Shown: piece by piece, positions 28,214 through 36,761 of the stretch
How positions within the stretch are numbered: the first letter of the stretch is position 1
How the letters are laid out: the number at the start of each line of letters is the position of its first letter
NCBI RefSeq assembly: GCF_002105285.1
Contig: NZ_MUHR01000005.1
Location: 434,001 to 498,000 of the forward strand
Direction: 5' to 3'
From: Planktotalea arctica
GTDB taxonomy: Bacteria; Pseudomonadota; Alphaproteobacteria; Rhodobacterales; Rhodobacteraceae
Length of the DNA: 64,000 bases
The notes under the pieces: model-generated
What the model saw: only the letters and a program-made list of their open reading frames with translations
Told to the model about the DNA's origin: nothing
Databases searched by the model: none
Translations under genes and position numbers: made by a program

Positions 28214-29614
28214 ATGACAGAGCAAGCCAAATTTCTCACAGGCTCGCTCTTTCGCCACGTCTCGGTCATGTCGCTTACGGCCTCCGTCGGCCTGATGGCG
28301 GTGTTCCTTGTCGATTTCGTGGATATGATTTTCATCTCGATGCTGGGCAAAGCCGAACTGGCCGCTGCCGTTGGCTACGCGGGCGCGATCTTGTTCTTCA
28401 CCACGTCTTTCGGCATCGGAATGGCGATATCAGCAGGCGCTTTGGTTGCCCGAGCGCTGGGGTCGGGGGACAAGGCGGAAGCTAAGCGCAAGGCGACACA
28501 CGCGCTGATCTATGGCGTCATTTTCGGCAGTATATTTGCTGCGCTCGTCTGGTTTAATCTGGGCCTGTTCGTCACCCTTTTAGGGGCGAGCGGCGAGACC
28601 CACGCGCTTGCTGTGCACTACCTGCAAATCATTGTTCCGACGCTGCCGTTCCTCATGGTCGGCATGGTTGGCGGCGCGATCCTGCGCGCGCACGGCGATG
28701 CGCGCCGCGCGATGATGGCGACGATTTATGGCGGCGCTGTCAATGCGGTGCTCGACCCGATCCTGATCTTCGGGCTCGATATGGAACTCACGGGTGCGGC
28801 CCTTGCGTCAGTTGCAGCGCGCCTGACGATTGCCGCGGTATCGCTTTTGCCGATCCTTAAGCACTACGGCGGCTTTGTGAAGCCCGAACTTAGCGATCTT
28901 GCGATCGATCTTCGCCCCGTTCTCGCCATTGCGTTTCCTGCGATCCTGACCCAGCTTGCGACGCCGATCGGCCAAGCCTACGTCACTCGCGCCATGGCCG
29001 AATACGGTGAGGCCGCGGTTGCGGGAATGGCCATCGTGGGCCGCCTCACGCCGCTTGCTTTCGGTGTGATCTTCGCACTTTCAGGGGCGGTTGGTCCGAT
29101 CATTGGGCAGAACTTCGGCGCAGGAAACCACGCGCGAGTGCGCGGCGGTTTCATGGCGGGGATCAGCTTTGTTGGCATCTTTGTTCTTGGCATGACTGCG
29201 CTCTTGTTCGTGCTGCGCGCGCCCATTGCCGATATTTTTTCCGCCACCGGCATCACCCGTGAACTGGTCTTTCTGTTCTGCGGCCCACTTTCGCTTGTGT
29301 TCTTTTTCAACGGACTTTTGTTCGTGGCTAACGCCAGTTTCAACAACCTTGGCCACCCGTTCTATTCCACATGGCTGAATTGGGGGCGGCACACGCTGGG
29401 CACTATTCCACTGGTCATTCTTGGGGCGGCCTGGTTCGGTGCTCCGGGGGTGTTGATCGGTCAGGCGATTGGCGGCGTGATCTTCGGCACGCTCTCCGTC
29501 GTGCTTGCGCTGCGGGTCATGCGCAAGGTTGAAGCGGGTACCGTTTCGGGCGAAACGCCCAAGCCTTTCGCGCGCCAGGCGCGTCTGATGCAGCGCAATT
29601 TCTGGAAGCGTTAG
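28214..29614 (+). CDS. MATE family efflux transporter
   Basis: A 466-residue polytopic membrane protein with about twelve helices arranged in two homologous halves, typical of NorM/DinF-type multidrug and toxic compound exporters driven by Na+ or H+. Segments such as VDFVDMIFISMLGKAEL in helix 1 and GLDMELTGAALASV in the middle fit the family. It starts four bases after the gltX stop, so it is likely co-transcribed, a positional rather than functional link. Substrates are unknown. Confidence 0.92.
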   Translation: MTEQAKFLTGSLFRHVSVMSLTASVGLMAVFLVDFVDMIFISMLGKAELAAAVGYAGAILFFTTSFGIGMAISAGALVARALGSGDKAEAKRKATHALIYGVIFGSIFAALVWFNLGLFVTLLGASGETHALAVHYLQIIVPTLPFLMVGMVGGAILRAHGDARRAMMATIYGGAVNAVLDPILIFGLDMELTGAALASVAARLTIAAVSLLPILKHYGGFVKPELSDLAIDLRPVLAIAFPAILTQLATPIGQAYVTRAMAEYGEAAVAGMAIVGRLTPLAFGVIFALSGAVGPIIGQNFGAGNHARVRGGFMAGISFVGIFVLGMTALLFVLRAPIADIFSATGITRELVFLFCGPLSLVFFFNGLLFVANASFNNLGHPFYSTWLNWGRHTLGTIPLVILGAAWFGAPGVLIGQAIGGVIFGTLSVVLALRVMRKVEAGTVSGETPKPFARQARLMQRNFWKR

Positions 29615-30168
29615 GGGCGCAAAATCCTGCATTCCAGCGCATGAATAGCACCGTCTACGAATGAAATTTCAGCGGGTGAGAGCGGTTGGTGGCGCGGATA
29701 AAGCGGCGCTGCGCGATCATCGAGGATCGGCGCGTCCCAGCCGTGGGTCGTGGCGAAAAACAGCGCTGCTCCCGCCTCGCCGAACTCGCGCAGATAGCCC
29801 TGAGTGACCACGTCCAGATAGCTGAGTAAGATGGGATGCGCCGCGCTTGCAGGGGCATGTTTGCCCTCGGGAATCGCATAGATCGCCGTCGTGTCCTCGT
29901 CGTCCAAGTCAATGCGATCATATGCAAATTCACGTGCATCCAGCGCGGCCCAATCGCTGCCCGGCACATCCGCGCTCAGCCCTTCGATTTCAGCGCCGGG
30001 CGCACGCACGGCTGTCAGAAACGCGACCTCGCGCAGACCTGTATGACGCCAGGCTCGCGCCCAGCCCTTGATACGCTGCCTTTGTACGCCGGGGTAGTCA
30101 TGCGTGGCGCGATTGACCAAACTGCCGTAGCCAAAGAAGCGCGCCGCGCGATTTAGCGATTGATCCAT
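29611..30168 (-). CDS. Gamma-glutamylcyclotransferase-fold protein
   Basis: A roughly 185-residue protein with the GGCT fold: the substrate loop FGYGSLVN at the N-terminus and the conserved Arg-Glu-x2-Tyr segment (DAREFAYDRIDL) carrying the likely catalytic Glu. Relatives cleave gamma-glutamyl amides such as glutathione to 5-oxoproline. The start at 30168 is preferred; an in-frame ATG at 30192 would add eight residues. It is divergent from an Rrf2 regulator with 75 bases between starts. The 3' end overlaps the MATE gene by four bases. Confidence 0.8.
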   Translation of the reverse strand: MDQSLNRAARFFGYGSLVNRATHDYPGVQRQRIKGWARAWRHTGLREVAFLTAVRAPGAEIEGLSADVPGSDWAALDAREFAYDRIDLDDEDTTAIYAIPEGKHAPASAAHPILLSYLDVVTQGYLREFGEAGAALFFATTHGWDAPILDDRAAPLYPRHQPLSPAEISFVDGAIHALECRILRP

Positions 30169-30243
30169 ATCAATGACTTTCTTTTCGCCCATCGTGATAC
30201 TTGCCCGAATACACCTAATGCCGCTTGGCGAAAAGAGGATGCG

Positions 30244-30720
30244 ATGCGCGTCACCAAAAGAACCAATATCGCGATGCGCGTGTTGATGTATTGCGCCGCC
30301 AACGAGGGCCATCTCGTCACCAAAGCGGATATCGCCGAGCGCTGTAAAGCCTCAGAAAACCACCTCGCGCAGGTTATTCACCAACTCGCGCAGCTGAAAT
30401 ATCTCTATACCCAGCGGGGCCGCAAAGGCGGCCTCAGCCTCGCGCGTCCGCCTGCCGAAATCGCTATCGGAGACGTGTTCCGCGCCATCGAGGGGCCTGT
30501 CCCGATTGCGGAGTGTTTCGCGGATGCCGACGATAGTTGCCCTTTGGTCGACTCGTGCCGTTTGCGCGGTGCTTTGACGGCGGCGGCAGAGAGCTTTTAC
30601 GGTCATCTCGACGGGATCACGCTGGCCGATCTGGTCTGCGACAATGCCGCGCTCATGGATTTGCTCAGCGACGCAAGCTGCAACAAGGCCCCTGCACTAC
30701 GCGTCATCAAAGCGGCCTGA
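30244..30720 (+). CDS. Rrf2 family transcriptional regulator (NsrR-like)
   Basis: A 158-residue winged-helix regulator. The DNA-binding domain includes TKADIAERCKASENHLAQVI, and three cysteines at residues 91, 99 and 105 (ECFADADDSCPLVDSC) match the cluster-ligand region of NsrR/IscR-type proteins, so it probably senses nitric oxide, iron or redox state through an Fe-S cluster. The Cys spacing (x7, x5) is not identical to E. coli NsrR. The start at 30244 follows AAGAGG; 28 upstream codons in frame are discarded. A target could be the divergent cyclotransferase gene, but that is a guess. Confidence 0.88.
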   Translation: MRVTKRTNIAMRVLMYCAANEGHLVTKADIAERCKASENHLAQVIHQLAQLKYLYTQRGRKGGLSLARPPAEIAIGDVFRAIEGPVPIAECFADADDSCPLVDSCRLRGALTAAAESFYGHLDGITLADLVCDNAALMDLLSDASCNKAPALRVIKAA

Positions 30721-30726
30721 TCGCCC

Positions 30727-33243
30727 CTATTCTTGCGCGCGCAGGATGTGCGCGGGGCGCGCCGTCAGCGGGCGCCACGCAAAGGCCAGGCCAGAGAGCA
30801 GGGTCGCCAGAATACCGCCGCCGATGATCGCAAATGCGTTGGACCAGATCACCTCATAGCTGGTTTCCATCACGAAAGTGCTAACCGCCCAGCCCCCTAG
30901 AATACCTGCACCAAGCGCAACCAAGCCTGCCGCGCCGCCAAGGATTGCGGCGCGCAGTGCAAAGCTGCGCAGAATCCGAGCGCGCGTCGCGCCCAGCGTC
31001 TTGAGGATCGCCGCCTCGAAGGTGCGCGCTTGCTCGCCTGCGGCTGATGCGCCGATCAAAACCAAAAATCCCGTGAGCAAGGTCGCCGCCGCGCCATAGC
31101 TGACCGCCGCCGCCAGTCCCGCCAAAACCTCAGAGACGCGCGCGATGGCATCGCCGACGCGGATCGCGGTGATGTTGGGGTAGGCCGTACTCAGATCGCG
31201 CAGAATTTGCGCCTCCGTTTCAGGTGTCGCATAGACGGTCGAGATAAAGCTATGCGGCGCGCCCGATAGCGCGGCAGGGTTCATCGACATGATGAACCCG
31301 ATGCCGGCGGTTGAAAAATCCACCTCTCTGAAGCTGGAGATCGTCGCGGTGATATCGCGCCCGAGGATATTGACCGTGACATCATCGCCCAGCTTCAGGT
31401 TCATTTCTTTGGCCTCTTCGGCGGCGAAACTCACCAGCGGTGGACCTGTGTAATCCGGCTCCCACCATGTTCCGTCCAGCAGGCGCGTGTTATCCGGAAT
31501 GGCGGTGGAATAGGTTATCCCGCGATCGCCCTCGAGCACCCAATGATCGCCCGCAACCTCGCTGGCGGGTGCCCCGTTGATCTGCGTGATGAGCCCGCGC
31601 AACATTGGTGCGCTGTCGATGCGGCTGACGGAGGGGTCGTTTTCAAGGCGCTCCAGATAGCCTGGCATCTGGTCTTTCTGGATATCGACAAAGAAATAGG
31701 AGGGCGCGACACTTGGTAAATCACGTGCGATCGCGCCGCGCAGGTTGCCGTCGATCTGCCCGACCGAGGCGAGCACCGACAGGCCAAGCCCGAGCGAGAG
31801 CACGACTGACACAGCCTCTTCTCTCGGACCTGAAATCGCGCCAAGCGCCCACCGCAAGCTTGCGCGACCCCGCGCCAGAGGGGCGAGTCGCTTGGCGATG
31901 AAGCGGATCAATGCCGCCGCCAGAACCAGCAGGATCAGTGCGCCGAATATGCCTGCCGCGGTCCAGAGTGTCAGAAAAACCGTGCCCGAAAACCAGCTGG
32001 CCAGCGCCAACAGGAGCGCCACCATCATGGCGATCGCCAGAATGTAGCGTGGTGCGGGCAGGCGCGCACCGCCTTGTCCCGCATCGCGAAACAGCGTTGC
32101 CGCACGGATGTTTTCCGTGCGCGCGAGGGGCCAGGTCGTAAAGATCAACGCGGTCAGGATGCCATAGAGCGCCGCCTCGAACAGGGGTTTGGGGTAGAGC
32201 GCGAAGGCTGCGGGGATGGGCAGGCGTTCGGTGATCAAAGGCGCTAATAATAGGGGTGCGAGCGCGCCAAGCACGAGGCCGATCGCGATGCCAAGCAGGC
32301 TAAGAACGCCGATCTGGATGAAATAGGTTTGAAAGATCACCCCCCGCTCAGCGCCCAAAGTGCGCAGGGTCGCGATTACGGCAGTCTTGCCTTTGAGGTA
32401 GCTGGATACGGCTGCCGACACGCCGACGCCGCCGACGGCAAGGCCCGACAGCCCAACGAGGATCAAAAACGCGCCGAGCCGGTCGACGAATTGCGCCACG
32501 CCCGGCGCGCCGTTGCGTGCATCGCGCCAGCGCAAACCGCTTTGCGCGAAGGCTGCGTTCGCTTCGGCGCTGAGTGCATCTAGGTCCGCGCCTGCGGGCA
32601 GCGCAAGGCGGTACTTGCTGGAAAAAAGTGTGCCCGCTTCCAGCAGTCCCGAAGCCTCCAGCGCAGCGCGCCGCACGATGATGCGCGGGCCAAGACCAAA
32701 GCCGCCCCCTGCGCTATCGGGCTCGCTCAGCAACGCGGCGGTGAGGCGGAATTCCTGAGTCCCCAGCTTGAAGATGTCGCTGATTTGCAGCCCGAGACGG
32801 TCGATCAAGACCTGCTCCATCACTGCGCCGGGCAGCACGGATTGCTCTGCCAAAGCATCTGCAATCGGCATCGGCGGGTTCAGCGCCACGTCGCCAATCA
32901 GCGGGTAGTTCGCGTCCACCGCCTTCACCTGCGTGAGTCCGCGCTGATCGCCGACCACGGCCATGGAGCGAAAATCGGCAATTTCCGACACGCGCGCGGC
33001 GCGGCTTTGCATCCATGCACGCTCGTCCTTGGTTGCAAAGCGATAGGTCAGTTCCAACTCGGCATCACCGCCCAAAAGCGCCGCGCCCTCACGCGCTAGC
33101 CCTGCCTCGATTGCGGCGCGCACAGTGCCAACCGCCGCGATCGCCGCGACACCAAGCGCGAGGCAGGCGAGGAAAATGCGAAAGCCCCTTAAACCACCGC
33201 GCAGCTCGCGCCGGGCAAAGCGCGCAGCTAAAGAAAGGCTCAT
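30727..33243 (-). CDS. ABC transporter permease of the YbbP/FtsX family
   Basis: An 838-residue membrane protein with ten or so helices and large periplasmic loops, composed of two FtsX-type domains (about residues 250-380 and 720-835). It corresponds to E. coli YbbP, partner of the YbbA ATPase. Its ATG overlaps the ATPase stop by four bases. The YbbA-YbbP complex is thought to handle lipophilic compounds or cell-envelope lipids, with no firmly established substrate. Together with the divergent tesA it keeps the E. coli gene order. Confidence 0.9.
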   Translation of the reverse strand: MSLSLAARFARRELRGGLRGFRIFLACLALGVAAIAAVGTVRAAIEAGLAREGAALLGGDAELELTYRFATKDERAWMQSRAARVSEIADFRSMAVVGDQRGLTQVKAVDANYPLIGDVALNPPMPIADALAEQSVLPGAVMEQVLIDRLGLQISDIFKLGTQEFRLTAALLSEPDSAGGGFGLGPRIIVRRAALEASGLLEAGTLFSSKYRLALPAGADLDALSAEANAAFAQSGLRWRDARNGAPGVAQFVDRLGAFLILVGLSGLAVGGVGVSAAVSSYLKGKTAVIATLRTLGAERGVIFQTYFIQIGVLSLLGIAIGLVLGALAPLLLAPLITERLPIPAAFALYPKPLFEAALYGILTALIFTTWPLARTENIRAATLFRDAGQGGARLPAPRYILAIAMMVALLLALASWFSGTVFLTLWTAAGIFGALILLVLAAALIRFIAKRLAPLARGRASLRWALGAISGPREEAVSVVLSLGLGLSVLASVGQIDGNLRGAIARDLPSVAPSYFFVDIQKDQMPGYLERLENDPSVSRIDSAPMLRGLITQINGAPASEVAGDHWVLEGDRGITYSTAIPDNTRLLDGTWWEPDYTGPPLVSFAAEEAKEMNLKLGDDVTVNILGRDITATISSFREVDFSTAGIGFIMSMNPAALSGAPHSFISTVYATPETEAQILRDLSTAYPNITAIRVGDAIARVSEVLAGLAAAVSYGAAATLLTGFLVLIGASAAGEQARTFEAAILKTLGATRARILRSFALRAAILGGAAGLVALGAGILGGWAVSTFVMETSYEVIWSNAFAIIGGGILATLLSGLAFAWRPLTARPAHILRAQE

Positions 33244-33920
33244 GCTGCGCCCTCGTCAATGCGTCCATCGCGCAGGCGCACCACGCTGTCACAGCGCGCG
33301 GCCAGCGCGTTCGAGTGGGTGACCAGCACCAGCGTCGCGCCGTCGCGCGCTTGCAATTCAAACAGTAAATCCATCACCGCATTGCCGTTCGCTTCGTCCA
33401 GATTGCCCGTTGGCTCATCCGCCAAAAGTACGGTCGGCCTCACGACCATTGCACGCGCAAGGGCGACGCGTTGCTGTTCGCCTCCTGACATCTGGCTGGG
33501 ATAATGCCCGCTGCGGTGGCCAAGTCCGACCGTGTCCAATTCGGCCTCTGCCTTGGCAAAAGCGTCTTTGTCGCCCGCCAGTTCCAAAGGCGTCGCCACG
33601 TTTTCCAGTGCCGTCATCGTCGGGATCAAATGGAAGGACTGGAACACGATCCCCATGGATCTGCGCCGGAATTTCGCTAGCGCATCCTCGCTCATCGCGG
33701 TCAAATCCTGTCCAAGCGCGGTGATGGTGCCGCTGCTCGCGCGTTCGAGGCCCCCCATGAGCATCAAAAGCGATGATTTGCCCGAGCCGGACGGCCCGAC
33801 CAGCGCCAAAGAGCGCCCTTTTTCCACATCAAGGCTTATCCCGTGCAGAATATCCACGCGTCCGGCATTGCCATCGAGCGAAAGTTGCACATCTTTAAGA
33901 CTGAGTACGGGTAGGGTCAT
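33240..33920 (-). CDS. ABC transporter ATP-binding protein (YbbA/LolD-like)
   Basis: A 226-residue ATPase of the LolD/MacB group. Walker A is [11 protein letters not shown], the signature [10 protein letters not shown] and Walker [13 protein letters not shown]. The start at the Met at 33920 gives a family-length protein; an upstream extension of the frame to 34028 overlaps the divergent esterase gene and is rejected. Its start is 13 bases from that of the esterase on the other strand, so promoters must lie inside the coding regions. Confidence 0.92.
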   Translation of the reverse strand: MTLPVLSLKDVQLSLDGNAGRVDILHGISLDVEKGRSLALVGPSGSGKSSLLMLMGGLERASSGTITALGQDLTAMSEDALAKFRRRSMGIVFQSFHLIPTMTALENVATPLELAGDKDAFAKAEAELDTVGLGHRSGHYPSQMSGGEQQRVALARAMVVRPTVLLADEPTGNLDEANGNAVMDLLFELQARDGATLVLVTHSNALAARCDSVVRLRDGRIDEGAA

Positions 33921-33933
33921 AAGGAGCGTCCAG

Positions 33934-34641
33934 ATGGGGAAGTCACAGTTTGCATATGGACCTTTCGTGTGGATCAACAAGGCATTGGCGTCAATCGCAT
34001 TGGTTTTCGCGCTGGCTATGCCCGTCAAAGGCGAGCAGATTTCGCTGCTCGCTTATGGCGATAGCCTGACACAGGGTTACGGGCTGCTGGAGCAAAACGG
34101 CTTCGTGCCGCAAATGCGCGTATGGCTGAAAGCACAGGGCGCGGATGTGCGTTTGGTCAATGCGGGCGTGTCGGGCGACACGACGGCGGGCGGCGCGGCG
34201 CGCATTGATTGGACGCTCAGCGATGATATTCAAGGCATCGCCGTGGCGCTTGGCGGCAATGATTTGCTGCGCGGCCTGCCGCCTGAACAAGCGCGAGCCA
34301 ACCTGGGCGCGATCTTGCAAGCTGCCAGCGCCAAGGACGTGCCCGTGCTCTTGATCGGGATGAATGCGCCGGGTAATTATGGCGCAGAGTACAAAGCGGC
34401 CTTCGATGCGATCTATCCCGAGCTAAGCGCCGAGTATGACACGCTTTTCGCCGAGAGTTTCTTTTTGGGCTTGCAGAGCGGCGATGCGCCGCTTGATCCG
34501 GCTGCGGTGCAGAGCTTTATGCAAAGCGATGGCATTCATCCCAATGCGGCTGGTGTGAAGAAGATCGTCGAGGGACTCGGCCCCTTTTATCTGGAGTTGA
34601 TGCGCCGCGCTCAGGGCGTAAGCAGCTTGGAGAAAAGCTGA
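33934..34641 (+). CDS. tesA: GDSL-family esterase / arylesterase (TesA-like)
   Basis: A 235-residue SGNH hydrolase with an N-terminal hydrophobic export signal (about residues 15-33). The four blocks are visible: AYGDSLTQGYGL with the nucleophile Ser, the Gly region, GGNDLLRG with Asn, and DGIHPN with Asp and His. Homologues are multifunctional thioesterase, protease and lysophospholipase I enzymes of the periplasm. It follows the ATPase gene on the opposite strand, and its 3' end overlaps the TetR gene by about 30 bases. Confidence 0.88.
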   Translation: MGKSQFAYGPFVWINKALASIALVFALAMPVKGEQISLLAYGDSLTQGYGLLEQNGFVPQMRVWLKAQGADVRLVNAGVSGDTTAGGAARIDWTLSDDIQGIAVALGGNDLLRGLPPEQARANLGAILQAASAKDVPVLLIGMNAPGNYGAEYKAAFDAIYPELSAEYDTLFAESFFLGLQSGDAPLDPAAVQSFMQSDGIHPNAAGVKKIVEGLGPFYLELMRRAQGVSSLEKS

Positions 34642-35336
34642 GACAGAAAGTCATGCGCGCCGCCCTCGCGGCGGGATTGATCAGGAAGCAAGACTTCGGT
34701 CTGCGCCGCGAAATCGGCGTAGTGCTGCGTGGTTGCCCAGATTGCGAAGATCAGATGCGCAGGGTCGGATTTGGCGATCCTGCCTTGCTCCATCCAGCGC
34801 GCAATGACGTCAGTGCGCGCATCGAACAGGGGTTTGAGATCGGCGATCAAATGCGGCCCCATGCGCGGCGCGCCTTGCAGGATTTCGTTTGCGAACAGGC
34901 GGCTTTCGCGTGGCAGTTCAAGCGCCATGTCCAGCTTGCGGTTCACATAGCCAAGGAGTTCGGTGATCGGATCGCCGTTCGGGTTCATGTCCTTCAAAGG
35001 ATCGAGCCATGTTTCCATCAAGCGGCTGAGCAGCGTGACGTGGATGTCTTCTTTGCCGCCGAAATAGTAAAGAATGTTGGGCTTGCTCAACCCCGCCTCG
35101 GACGCGATTTGATCCAGCGTCGCGCCGCGATAGCCGTGGCGCGAAAACACTTCGAGTGCGGCATCCAGAATGCGCGAGCGGTTGCGTTGCTGAATACGGC
35201 TTGGGATCTTGGGCGGCGCTTTGCCGGGAGTCTGGGCTGTCTCGGTCACGTCGGGCGGTATCCAGTCACGGCATTGCTCGCAAATTGAGCGGTTCAAAAG
35301 CTGCGCCCCCTTGCGCGTGGCGGGGGAGCAAGTCAA
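34611..35336 (-). CDS. RutR-like TetR family regulator of pyrimidine use
   Basis: A regulator of up to 241 residues. The helix-turn-helix reads FSRHGYRGATLDQIASEAGLS, and the C-terminal part including HLIFAIWATTQHYADFAAQ closely resembles E. coli RutR, which binds uracil and thymine. The ATG at 35336 gives an N-terminal tail of about 50 residues before the helical domain; a GTG at 35249 would give a more usual length. It is divergent from the pyrimidine catabolic operon, and a perfect palindrome matching the RutR consensus lies between the two. The start is uncertain. Confidence 0.88.
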   Translation of the reverse strand: MTCSPATRKGAQLLNRSICEQCRDWIPPDVTETAQTPGKAPPKIPSRIQQRNRSRILDAALEVFSRHGYRGATLDQIASEAGLSKPNILYYFGGKEDIHVTLLSRLMETWLDPLKDMNPNGDPITELLGYVNRKLDMALELPRESRLFANEILQGAPRMGPHLIADLKPLFDARTDVIARWMEQGRIAKSDPAHLIFAIWATTQHYADFAAQTEVLLPDQSRREGGAHDFLSQLFSKLLTP

Positions 35337-35371
35337 TCCTTGACAGACTTGACGCGCATTGCAATCGTGTC

Positions 35372-35387
35372 TTTACCAAATGGTAAA
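35372..35387. promoter_or_regulatory. RutR operator
   Basis: The sequence TTTACCAAATGGTAAA has perfect seven-base arms and matches the known RutR consensus TTGACCA-N2-TGGTCAA at 12 of 14 fixed positions, both differences being symmetrical (G to T, C to A). It lies 36 bases from the regulator start and 46 from the catabolic operon start. TTGACG and TTGACA hexamers 18-27 bases upstream could be -35 elements, so the operator would overlap a -10 region and repress by occlusion. Confidence 0.8.
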
Positions 35388-35432
35388 AAAGTGACCGATC
35401 TGCAAGGTCGGCAAAAGCATGGGGGATGTGTC

Positions 35433-36689
35433 ATGGCCGCGCCGGGTGAAAATCTGAAGATCAATGGGGATCGACTTTGGGACAGCCTGATGGGGATGGC
35501 GCAGATCGGGCCGGGCATTGCAGGCGGCAACAATCGCCAAACGCTTACGGATGAAGATGCCGAGGGACGCGCGCTGTTTCGGAAATGGTGCGAGGAGGCG
35601 GGCTGCACCATGGGTCTCGATAGCATGGGAAATATGTTTGCAGAGCGCGCAGGGGCGGACCCCGACGCGCTGCCGGTCTATGTCGGCTCGCACCTTGATA
35701 CGCAGCCCACTGGTGGCAAATATGACGGCGTTTTAGGCGTGCTTGGCGGCCTAGAAATCCTGCGGACGATGAATGATCTGGGCATCCGCACGAAACATCC
35801 CATAGTCGTGACCAACTGGACCAATGAGGAAGGTACGCGCTATGCGCCGGCCATGCTTGCCTCCGGCGTGTTTGCTGGCGTTCACACCGAAGATTGGGCC
35901 TATGCGAAGGAAGATGCTGACGGGAAAACCTTTGGCTCGGAACTGGAGCGCATTGGCTGGAGAGGCGACGAGCCTGTCGGTGCACGCCGCGACAAGATGC
36001 ACGCCTTTTTCGAGCTTCATATCGAGCAAGGGCCTATTCTTGAGGCTGAAGATAAGCAAATTGGTGTGGTGACGCACGGTCAAGGCCTGAGTTGGACGCA
36101 AGTCACGATCACTGGCAAAGATTCGCACACCGGTTCGACCCCCATGCCCATGCGCAAGAACGCGGGGCTTGGTATGGCCAAGGTGCTACAAGCAGTGGAT
36201 CAGATTGCATGGTCGCACAAACCCCACGCGGTTGGCGCGGCGGGGCACGTTGATGTCTATCCCAACTCGCGCAACGTGATTCCTGGTAAGGTGGTGTTTA
36301 CGGTTGATTTCCGCTCGCCTGATTTGGCGGTGATTGAGGATATGGAGGCGCGCCTGCGTGTCGAGGCGCAGGCGATTTGCGATGAAATGGGCCTTGGGAT
36401 CGAGTTTGAAAAAGTTGGCGGGTTTGATCCGGTGACGTTTGATGAGGGCTGTGTCACGGCTGTGCGCGCGGCGGCGGAGCGGCTTGGGTATTCCCACATG
36501 AACCTGATTTCCGGCGCGGGCCATGATGCCTGCTGGATCAACAAATGCGCGCCTACGGCGATGGTGATGTGTCCCTGCGTTGACGGGCTATCGCATAATG
36601 AGGCGGAAGAAATTTCAAAGGAATGGGCGAGCGCAGGGGCGGATGTGTTGATGCACGCTGTTCTGGAGACGGCGCAGATTGTTGAATGA
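35433..36689 (+). CDS. Zn-dependent hydrolase, beta-ureidopropionase / N-carbamoyl-amino-acid amidohydrolase
   Basis: A 418-residue M20-type carbamoylase that removes carbamate from N-carbamoyl-beta-alanine or related ureido acids, the last step of reductive pyrimidine degradation. Metal ligands appear as His and Asp in GSHLDTQPTGGKYDG, Glu in TNEEGTRYAP, His in ELHIEQGP and His in GAGHDACW. The start at 35433 is favoured because the extra N-terminal 31 residues in the longer frame overlap the operator. Next in the operon are hydA and the transporter. Confidence 0.9.
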   Translation: MAAPGENLKINGDRLWDSLMGMAQIGPGIAGGNNRQTLTDEDAEGRALFRKWCEEAGCTMGLDSMGNMFAERAGADPDALPVYVGSHLDTQPTGGKYDGVLGVLGGLEILRTMNDLGIRTKHPIVVTNWTNEEGTRYAPAMLASGVFAGVHTEDWAYAKEDADGKTFGSELERIGWRGDEPVGARRDKMHAFFELHIEQGPILEAEDKQIGVVTHGQGLSWTQVTITGKDSHTGSTPMPMRKNAGLGMAKVLQAVDQIAWSHKPHAVGAAGHVDVYPNSRNVIPGKVVFTVDFRSPDLAVIEDMEARLRVEAQAICDEMGLGIEFEKVGGFDPVTFDEGCVTAVRAAAERLGYSHMNLISGAGHDACWINKCAPTAMVMCPCVDGLSHNEAEEISKEWASAGADVLMHAVLETAQIVE

Positions 36690-36694
36690 AGGAC

Positions 36695-36739
36695 GGGGGC
36701 CAGCCCCCGACCCCCCGAAGTTTATTTCGAAAGATGAAG
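36695..36739 (+). repeat. Intergenic repeat element, copy B
   Basis: A hairpin GGGGGCCAGCCCCC (36695-36708) is followed by AGTTTATTTCGAAAGATGAAG (36719-36739), the same arrangement as copies A, C and D. It sits in the 72-base gap between the amidohydrolase and dihydropyrimidinase genes. The hairpin here is stronger than in the other copies. Confidence 0.65.
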
Positions 36740-36761
36740 ACGATAAGAAAGGCGCGATGAG

